From positions 1-59,674 of the forward strand of contig JADDPP010000104.1 in assembly GCA_016781845.1 (NCBI GenBank): a stretch of DNA of 59,674 nucleotides, written 5' to 3'. The translations under genes were made by a program, and so were the position numbers. Shown here in pieces: positions 52,753 to 59,674 of this stretch. A model generated the notes under the pieces. That model was not told the origin of the DNA. It was given only the letters and a program-made list of their open reading frames with translations, and did not search any database. This DNA comes from Rubrobacter sp. (GTDB lineage: Bacteria; Chloroflexota; Chloroflexia; Thermobaculales; Thermobaculaceae). Numbering within the stretch: the stretch's first letter is position 1; each line of letters begins with the position of its first letter.

Positions 52753-54207
52753 TTACGCCGCCGTGGTCCTGTACGCGAGGTCCGGCCGCCGGGCGGCGGT
52801 GGTCTCGTCGAGGCGCCGCAGATCCGTCTCGTGCGGGGCGGACGTTATCTTCTCCGGCTCGGTCTGCGCCTCGCGAGCAATGGTGCGCATGGCCTCCGCG
52901 AACGCATCGAGGGTCTGCTTGTTCTCCGTCTCCGTTGGCTCTATAAGCATGGACTCCTCGACTATGAGCGGGAAGTAAATGGTGGGCGGGTGGTAGCCGA
53001 AGTCCATGATGCGCTTCGCGATGTCGAGCGTGCGCGCGCCCTGCTTCTTCTGGCGGGCGCCGGAGAGCACGAACTCGTGCATGCACGGCCGGTCGTAGCG
53101 CAGCTCGTACGCGTCCTTGAGCAGCGCCGCTAGGTAGTTCGCGTTCAGGATGGCGTGTTCGCTGTTCGAGCGCAGCCCCTCCGCGCCGTGGTGGCGGATG
53201 TAGGTGTACGCGCGTGCGAGCACTGCGTAGTTGCCCCACAGGGAGCGCACCTTGCCGATGCTGGCCCCTGGCGTAGTGAGCCTGTATGTGCTGAATCCGT
53301 CCTCGTCATCCGCGGTCGTTACCACGGGGTCAGGTAGGTAGGAGGCAAGATAATCGCGGACAGCGATGGGACCGGCGCCAGGGCCGCCCCCGCCGTGTGG
53401 GGTGGAGAACGTCTTGTGGAGGTTGAAGTGCAGCACGTCGAAACCGAGGTCGCCGGGGCGCGCTATGCCCGTGATCGCGTTCATGTTCGCCCCATCACCG
53501 TACATCAGCCCGCCGGCCTCGTGAACCGTTCGGCAGACCTCCTCTATGTTCTCGTCGAACAGCCCGAGCGTATTAGGGTTAGTCAACATCATGCCCGCGG
53601 TGTCGGGGCCGACCAGGCTCCTGAGCTGGCCCAGGTCTACGTTGCCACGCGCGTCGCTCCTGACGGTAACAACCTCGTACCCGGCCATTGCCGCCGTTGC
53701 GGGATTGGTGCCGTGGGCGGAATCCGGCACGATGACCTTGTGCCAGCCCGTATCGCCCCGGCTGAGGTGGTGCGCGCGGATCACGAGCATCCCGGTAAGC
53801 TCCCCGTGCGCCCCGGCCGCGGGCTGGAGGCTAACGGCGGGAAGCCCCGCGATCTCCGCTAGCAGACCCTGGAGCTCGTACATCACCTGCAAGGCACCCT
53901 GCACCTCACTGTCCGGGGTGTACGGGTGTACTCGGCGCACGCCGCGCTGCGATGCTACCTCCTCGTTCACTTTCGGGTTGTACTTCATCGTGCAGGAGCC
54001 GAGGGGGTAGAAGTTGGTATCTATGGAGAAGTTTTCCTGCGAGAGCCGCACGTAGTGGCGGATAACGTCGAGCTCGCTCACCTCCGGCAGGTCGAGATCC
54101 GCGCGGCGAAGCTCCTCCGGCAGCTCGGCATCGGGAGTCTCGCTCCTGGGCAGGCTGAACGCGCGCCGTCCCTCGACACTTAGTTCGAAGATCAGGGGTT
54201 CGGGCAT
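52753..54207 (-). CDS. gcvPB: Glycine dehydrogenase (decarboxylating) subunit 2
   Basis: [64 protein letters not shown] at 54207. Confidence 0.95.
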   Translation of the reverse strand: MPEPLIFELSVEGRRAFSLPRSETPDAELPEELRRADLDLPEVSELDVIRHYVRLSQENFSIDTNFYPLGSCTMKYNPKVNEEVASQRGVRRVHPYTPDSEVQGALQVMYELQGLLAEIAGLPAVSLQPAAGAHGELTGMLVIRAHHLSRGDTGWHKVIVPDSAHGTNPATAAMAGYEVVTVRSDARGNVDLGQLRSLVGPDTAGMMLTNPNTLGLFDENIEEVCRTVHEAGGLMYGDGANMNAITGIARPGDLGFDVLHFNLHKTFSTPHGGGGPGAGPIAVRDYLASYLPDPVVTTADDEDGFSTYRLTTPGASIGKVRSLWGNYAVLARAYTYIRHHGAEGLRSNSEHAILNANYLAALLKDAYELRYDRPCMHEFVLSGARQKKQGARTLDIAKRIMDFGYHPPTIYFPLIVEESMLIEPTETENKQTLDAFAEAMRTIAREAQTEPEKITSAPHETDLRRLDETTAARRPDLAYRTTAA

Positions 54208-54338
54208 GCGGCAAAGTCTCCTGTCGGCCCGTGCGGGCGATCTCATCGTTTCGTAGTAGAATAGCCTTGAATTATAGCATGATGGGCTGGACGCCCCGAT
54301 GGACAGCCCTGCCCGCACACGGGTACACTGTTGGCGAC

Positions 54339-56774
54339 ATGAACGATAGAACACTTGGCACACTCGAATACAACAAGATAATCGTTGCTCTCGCCGACCG
54401 TACCTCCTTTAGCGCGAGCCGGGAGCTTGCGGAGGCACTTGTGCCTTTTACGGACCCGAATGCAGTGCAGCGCGCCCAGTCAGAGACTGCGGAAGCGCGG
54501 CGAGTACTGGAGTTGCGGCCGGAGATTACGACTGGGGGCGCCAGGGATGTCCGCCCTGCCGTGGCGCGCGCCGACCTGGGCGGCATCATCGAGCCGCTGG
54601 ATCTGCTAACGATAGGGGCCACCCTGGCTGCTGCGCGCGGAATGAAGCGGATTATCCTGAAGCTCAACGAGGTGACCGGCGAGATACCGCTCATCGCCGG
54701 TATGGCACACAGGCTGGAGGAGCTGCCGGAGGTCGAGGACCGGATACGCACCTCCGTCAGCGAGCGGGGAGAGGTGCTCGACTCTGCGAGTCCCGCGCTG
54801 GGGCGCGTGCGCTCGGAGCTGCGGATAGCGCACGACAGGCTGCTCGGACTGCTGCGCTCCATCCTCAACTCGGGCCAGTACGCACAGGCGATCCAGGATC
54901 CACTGATTATGCAGCGCGAGGGGCGGTACGTGATACCCGTCAAGGCCGACTTCCGAGCGCGGCTGCCTGGGATAGTACACGATGCCTCGAACAGCGGGCA
55001 GACCTTGTTCGTTGAGCCGCTGGGCGCGGTCGAGGCGGGCAACAGGTGGCGGGAGCTGCAGGCGCGCGAGGCCGAGGAGGTCGAGCGCGTGCTGATGGAG
55101 CTTGCCGGCGTCGTTGCGCGCTACGCCGGGGAGCTACGCCGCACGGTGGACGCGCTGGCGTGGATAGACTTCTCGCTTGCAAAGGCGCGCTACGCGAACG
55201 CGCTCTCGGGCGTGCGTCCTGAGATAGTAGTCGCCTCGAAGGCGCCACGCGACGAACCGGTGCTGAGGTTGCCCCAGGCTCGACACCCGTTGCTGCGGGG
55301 GCATGTGGTGCCCATCAGCGTCGAGCTCGGCGGGCCGTACAGAGTGCTCGTCATAACTGGCCCGAACACGGGTGGGAAGACGGTTGCGCTCAAGACCGTG
55401 GGGTTGCTCTCGCTTATGGCGCAGAGCGGGCTACAGGTACCCGCGATGCCGGGCGCGAGGCTGCCGGTGCTGCAACGGGTGTACGCGGACATCGGTGACG
55501 AGCAGAGCATCGAGCAGAGCCTGTCCACGTTCTCGTCGCACATTCGCAACATCGTAGGCATGCTCGGTGAGCTGGACGCGGACTCGCTCGTGCTTCTTGA
55601 TGAGGTGGGCGCGGGTACGGACCCCGAGGAGGGGAGCGCGCTCGCCAGGGCTATTATTGACTACCTGTTGGAACGCCGCTGCCTGGCGGTCACGACCACC
55701 CACTACAGCGACCTGAAGGGATACGCCCACAACACGCCTGGAGTACGCAACGCCTCTGTCGAGTTCGACGAGGCGAGCCTGTCGCCTACATACCGGCTAC
55801 TGGTGGGGCTGCCAGGAAGGAGTAACGCGCTCTCGATAGCGGGCAGGCTGGGGATGCCTCGGGACATACTGGAGCGCGCGCAGGAGCGGGTGCGGCCGGA
55901 GAGCCGGGAGCTGAACGACCTGCTGCAGCAGATACAGGACGAGCGAGACGCGGCGGCCCAGGCTCGGGCGAGGGTTGACGCCGAGCGCGAGGAGGCTCGC
56001 AAGCTGGCCGACCGGACGCGAAGGGAGTTGCAGGAGGCCGAGGCACGCAAGGCGGACGCGGTGGACGAGGGCCGGAGGCAGGCGCAGGAGGAGCTGGAGG
56101 AGTTTCGCCGCGAGATGGCGGAGCTGCGCAGGCAGCTGCAGCGTGCCGCGACGGAACGTGCGGCGGCTGGGACCCGGGAAGCGGCAGCGCAGGCCGTGGC
56201 GCAGGTGCAGGACGCGGAGGGGCATCTCCGCGAGCTGACTCGGCGTGCGAGCACCCGAACGCGGCGCGTCACGACGGTGACGCAAGCTCCCGACCGTCCG
56301 CTAGCGCCGGGCGACACCGTCCTGCTTCGGACACTCGGCTCCACCGGACGGGTCTTGAGCATCGCGGACGGCAGCGCGGAGGTGCAGCTCGGCAACCTGA
56401 AGACGCGAGTGCCCCTCGACGAGTTGCAGCTGCAAGCGCCAGAGCCACAGCGTGAGAGGGGACGAGCGGGCGCGTCTGGGCGGACAGCCGGGCGGACCCG
56501 GTACAACGTTGAGACCCGCTCTGCGCCGCCGCTGGAGTTGGACCTGCGCGGCCAGCGCGCGGAAGCGGTGACGGAGCAGCTCGACCGATATATAGACGAC
56601 GCTTACCTGGCCGGGATGCCGATGTTGCGAATCATCCACGGTAAGGGGACCGGAGTGCTTCGGCAGATAGTGCGCGACTTCCTCTCGAGCAGCCCGCTTG
56701 TGGAGTCCATAGAGAGCGGCGGCGAGAAGGGTGGCGGGGAAGGCGTGACAGTGGCGACGCTGTCGAACCGGTAA
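54339..56774 (+). CDS. mutS2: Endonuclease MutS2 family protein
   Basis: [65 protein letters not shown]-terminal Smr domain [43 protein letters not shown]; start 54339. Confidence 0.96.
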   Translation: MNDRTLGTLEYNKIIVALADRTSFSASRELAEALVPFTDPNAVQRAQSETAEARRVLELRPEITTGGARDVRPAVARADLGGIIEPLDLLTIGATLAAARGMKRIILKLNEVTGEIPLIAGMAHRLEELPEVEDRIRTSVSERGEVLDSASPALGRVRSELRIAHDRLLGLLRSILNSGQYAQAIQDPLIMQREGRYVIPVKADFRARLPGIVHDASNSGQTLFVEPLGAVEAGNRWRELQAREAEEVERVLMELAGVVARYAGELRRTVDALAWIDFSLAKARYANALSGVRPEIVVASKAPRDEPVLRLPQARHPLLRGHVVPISVELGGPYRVLVITGPNTGGKTVALKTVGLLSLMAQSGLQVPAMPGARLPVLQRVYADIGDEQSIEQSLSTFSSHIRNIVGMLGELDADSLVLLDEVGAGTDPEEGSALARAIIDYLLERRCLAVTTTHYSDLKGYAHNTPGVRNASVEFDEASLSPTYRLLVGLPGRSNALSIAGRLGMPRDILERAQERVRPESRELNDLLQQIQDERDAAAQARARVDAEREEARKLADRTRRELQEAEARKADAVDEGRRQAQEELEEFRREMAELRRQLQRAATERAAAGTREAAAQAVAQVQDAEGHLRELTRRASTRTRRVTTVTQAPDRPLAPGDTVLLRTLGSTGRVLSIADGSAEVQLGNLKTRVPLDELQLQAPEPQRERGRAGASGRTAGRTRYNVETRSAPPLELDLRGQRAEAVTEQLDRYIDDAYLAGMPMLRIIHGKGTGVLRQIVRDFLSSSPLVESIESGGEKGGGEGVTVATLSNR

Positions 56775-57151
56775 GGACGCCTGCTGCCGCCAGCGACGGT
56801 TGTGTACAGCGGGCAGACCCCTGCAAGACAAGTTGAGATCGGCGCCAATGGGGGCCGAGCGACCGCTTTTTGTATGCGAGCTTGTCGCGGCTTCCGCAGC
56901 TGCCAGCAGGTATTCCGGCGCCCCGCCCTGGTGCGCCTGCAGCGGCGGGCTTTGTCGTTCGCCCTCCCGCGGGCGGTGCTGCAAAGCTCAACTGTACTGC
57001 CCACGACGAGAACGAGTGATGTGAGGTCAGGAGCCATTCGTTCCGCATCTTGTCCAACCGAAAACAGATGTAAGATCGGCTCTACGTCGGGTGGTATCCT
57101 GTGTCGTGAGGAGCGATTCGTCGGCCAGCGAGCCAGCATTGGGGGAGCAGT

Positions 57152-57718
57152 ATGGGGGAGGCGCGCGATCGTCGGGCCGCAGATGTGTTGGCCGTTCCCT
57201 CCGGCCGTCGCAGCGTGCGGAGTTTCCTGGCCCGCTGGAGCCGTGAGGTCTTCACCATCATTGGTGAGATGATCGGATTCACCGTGCCTCAACCGGTTCG
57301 AGAGGACGCGAAGAGGGTTGAGTCAGCCCGTGGGCGGCGGGAGAAGAGGTTTGCTCCCGAGGTACTGGCGCTGCTCGGCAGTGCCCACTCGGTAGAGATA
57401 GAGACCCGGAGGGCGCCGGGCGCGCCGCCGTACCGCGCACCCATCCTGATGATGGTGGACGACGATGGCCGGGTGTACTCGCGCTGTTTGGAGGGAACGG
57501 CGGGCTACTGGTACCGGCGCATCCTGATAAATCCAGGCGTCGAGCTGCACACCGAGGGTGGGACTGTATACGCCCGTGCCGTGCCCGCCGCTGATGAGCG
57601 CACGGTGGCGCTCGTGTCGGAGCTGTATCGGCAGAAGTACGGCCCCGACGACCCTGACACTCAGCGGTTGCTACATGAGGACGTACAGATTGCTACCGTG
57701 CGCTTCCAGCCGATTTGA
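57152..57718 (+). CDS. DUF2255-like protein
   Basis: SAHSVEIETRRAPGAPPYRAPILMMVDDDGRVYSRCLEGTAGYWYRRILINPGVELHTEGGTVYARAVPA. Confidence 0.75.
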   Translation: MGEARDRRAADVLAVPSGRRSVRSFLARWSREVFTIIGEMIGFTVPQPVREDAKRVESARGRREKRFAPEVLALLGSAHSVEIETRRAPGAPPYRAPILMMVDDDGRVYSRCLEGTAGYWYRRILINPGVELHTEGGTVYARAVPAADERTVALVSELYRQKYGPDDPDTQRLLHEDVQIATVRFQPI

Positions 57719-57939
57719 ACCCCGGCGTCCCTTGCGATCAGCTGCCTTTCTCCTTTGTCTGCTGCGGCGAAGTCCCTGCTGCAGAGAGCGCGCTTGCCGC
57801 GACTGGCTACGCACTTGAAGATGTCCAGATAGGTGAGTCCAGGATGTGCCTGGAGAATCTGTTCGTACGTGTGTCCATCGCTTATCAACCTCAACACCAG
57901 CAGGGCGTCTGCGGAGAGCTGGCTCCGCCTGTTTGCCAT
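57661..57939 (-). CDS. DUF433-like small protein
   Basis: MANRRSQLSADALLVLRLISDGHTYEQILQAHPGLTYLDIFKCVASRGKRA; ATG at 57939 with AGGAAGG upstream, 16 nt after the HerA stop. Confidence 0.6.
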   Translation of the reverse strand: MANRRSQLSADALLVLRLISDGHTYEQILQAHPGLTYLDIFKCVASRGKRALCSRDFAAADKGERQLIARDAGVQIGWKRTVAICTSSCSNR

Positions 57940-57955
57940 AGAGCGTGCCTTCCTT

Positions 57956-59674
57956 TCAAGCGAGCCGCATTCTCTCCAACTGTACGAAAGCGTCCTCCTC
58001 CTCACGGTCGCCCTTCGACTCGGGAGCCTTCACCTTGACCAGCACGGGGAAGTTGATGAGTTGACCCGAGAGGATAGCCTCCCCCACATCGAGGTCTGGC
58101 AGCATCCTGGCCTCGTCCTCGCCCAGAGTCTCTATGACTCGTCGGACGAAGCGCTGGTCGTCCGGGTTGACCATCCGCATCACGATATAGGAATTGCACA
58201 TGGACAGCGTGGTCTCGTCCAGACGCGAAGGCCGCTGGCTGATGACGAGCAGCCCAACACCGAACTTCCTGCCCTCCTGCGCTATCTGCTTCGTGGTCGC
58301 GATGGCGTGCTGCTCAGACGGCATCGTTGCTCTGGCGGGGGCGAAGTTGTGCGCCTCCTCGAGGAGGAATAGAACCGGGAGTTTCAGCTCGCTCGATACC
58401 TTCGCACTGAATATCTGCTCCGCGATGAGACTGTAGATAGTCGCCTGAAAGTCGCTGGTGTATCCGGCGAGGGCGACGACGCTTATCTGCCCGTATTTGA
58501 CGAGCTCGGTCCGGTCTGTGGGAAGGGGCTCACTCGTCTTTGCAGCCTTCTTGCTGATTTCCTCCATCTGCCGCAGGCGCTTCGCCCCTCTGCGCAGGTT
58601 GTTGGGCAGGTTCTCCAGCCAGCCCGCCGTCTGCTTAGTCATTCGCAGTGACTCCTGGCCACCCCAGTCCACCAACTGCTTGACGGCCTCCCTATCTTCC
58701 GACTTGCCGGCTTTGACCACCGCCTGCACGAAGTCGGCGAGGAAGAACAGGTCTGACTTCAAGCCATACCGCTTGATGTTGCTCTTGCCCAGATAAGCGC
58801 TTAACCAGTCCGTGCGCGTGGGTAGCTCGTCTGCGTCTGACAGGAACGTTCGTGCGCCCTCGAAAAGCACGTCGAAGTGGCTCTTGTGAGTGTTAGCCAT
58901 CTCCCAGCCTAGAGCCTCGACTACTGTCATGACCGTCTCCGAGCTCTGCTCGAACACGGGGAACTGAGCAAAGTAACGGCGCACCTTGCCCTGAAGACCT
59001 GACGCCTCCGCTAACCCCGTATAATCGCCGTGCGGGTCGAAGATGACTATGGGGTAGTTCTTCTGCGCGAGCTGCTCGATGATGCGGCGTGCAGTCCAGC
59101 TCTTGCCAGCGCCGGTCATGGCAAGGTGGCGGGTGACTATTGCATGTCCGTCCACGGTCACGTCCACCTCGGGACGGTTGGACAGAGTGGCGATGTCGAG
59201 GGCTCGGTTTTGCTTCGTCTCCAACTCTCCGAGCACGACGCGCGCTATGTCCCTGGAGGCGGGGCGGTACGCGCTGGAGGCGGGTCGGGGTGGGTAGCGG
59301 AGGTGGTCGAGCTTGCCGCCCGCGCCTTCGAGCGGTTCCGCGCCCAGCACCTGGCACACAGCCGTCACCATCTCGTGGCTAAGGGAGAGGACAGTGTCGA
59401 ACGGGTCAGTTCGGGTCGCCGCGAGCTCGTGCCCGGCCTCGGTCGGGAACAGCGGGTTCAACCGCTCGATGCGCTGTACCTTCGCCCAGACCCGTATCTG
59501 CTGCGGCGCATGTCCTGAGTCGGGCTCCCGCAGCTCGGCGTCCACAGCGATGATGTCCTGCTCGCGTATCGTCTCGTGTGCCACTGCCAGCCGAAACTCC
59601 CCACTCGTGCTCTCGCCTACGAGCGTGCCGACATAGTAAAGCTTCCGTGCCTGCTCTGCCACCTGGATACTCGC
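57956..59674 (-). CDS. herA: HerA-type ATPase (DUF87/FtsK-HerA), possibly 5'-truncated at window edge
   Basis: HLAMTGAGKSWTARRIIEQL Walker A; VIFDPHGDYTGL; LPVLFLLEEAHNFAP Walker B; VGLLVISQRPSRLDETTLSMCNSYIVMRM. GTG at 59662 possible but the frame stays open to 59674. Confidence 0.92.
   Translation of the reverse strand, partial: ASIQVAEQARKLYYVGTLVGESTSGEFRLAVAHETIREQDIIAVDAELREPDSGHAPQQIRVWAKVQRIERLNPLFPTEAGHELAATRTDPFDTVLSLSHEMVTAVCQVLGAEPLEGAGGKLDHLRYPPRPASSAYRPASRDIARVVLGELETKQNRALDIATLSNRPEVDVTVDGHAIVTRHLAMTGAGKSWTARRIIEQLAQKNYPIVIFDPHGDYTGLAEASGLQGKVRRYFAQFPVFEQSSETVMTVVEALGWEMANTHKSHFDVLFEGARTFLSDADELPTRTDWLSAYLGKSNIKRYGLKSDLFFLADFVQAVVKAGKSEDREAVKQLVDWGGQESLRMTKQTAGWLENLPNNLRRGAKRLRQMEEISKKAAKTSEPLPTDRTELVKYGQISVVALAGYTSDFQATIYSLIAEQIFSAKVSSELKLPVLFLLEEAHNFAPARATMPSEQHAIATTKQIAQEGRKFGVGLLVISQRPSRLDETTLSMCNSYIVMRMVNPDDQRFVRRVIETLGEDEARMLPDLDVGEAILSGQLINFPVLVKVKAPESKGDREEEDAFVQLERMRLA

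Overview
High-GC bacterial chromosomal window. I recognise about 46 likely protein-coding genes and found no rRNA, tRNA or CRISPR array. From left to right: (i) a surface-glycan or membrane-glycosyltransferase block (flippase, DUF2304-GT2 fusion, DUF2723-type protein, two large polytopic proteins including a YfhO-type one); (ii) a YbdK-type carboxylate-amine ligase; (iii) a 1177-aa secreted C39-like/3D/LamG-like multidomain protein; (iv) a long same-strand block combining a MoxR AAA+ ATPase, DUF58, two VWA membrane proteins, a GQ-rich coiled protein, an ABC-2 transporter and a large membrane protein with a GATase-like segment, with a Uma2 (DUF820) gene inside it; (v) an oxidoreductase, a DUF503 protein, an AAA-less ClpC-N-like protein and an NlpC/P60 protein; (vi) a DUF1015-headed histidine cluster hisG-D-C-B-H-A / hisF-I followed by tatA; (vii) a CvpA-CAP fusion, a polyprenyl synthetase, pepA, a HemW-like gene, yggT, holB with a PSP1-like partner, a NERD protein, fabF, gcvPB, mutS2, a DUF2255-like gene, a DUF433-like gene and a HerA-type ATPase that runs off the right edge. 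The observations most worth a second look are the MoxR/VWA/ABC block, a small palindrome-centred (MITE-like) repeat family with three copies, a 43-aa membrane microprotein ORF overlapping the end of the DUF1015 gene and closely abutting hisG, the HisI protein with a strongly divergent HisE-like tail, the AAA-less ClpN protein, and the degenerate PSP1-like gene coupled to holB. All family calls come from reading motifs by eye; no database search was run.
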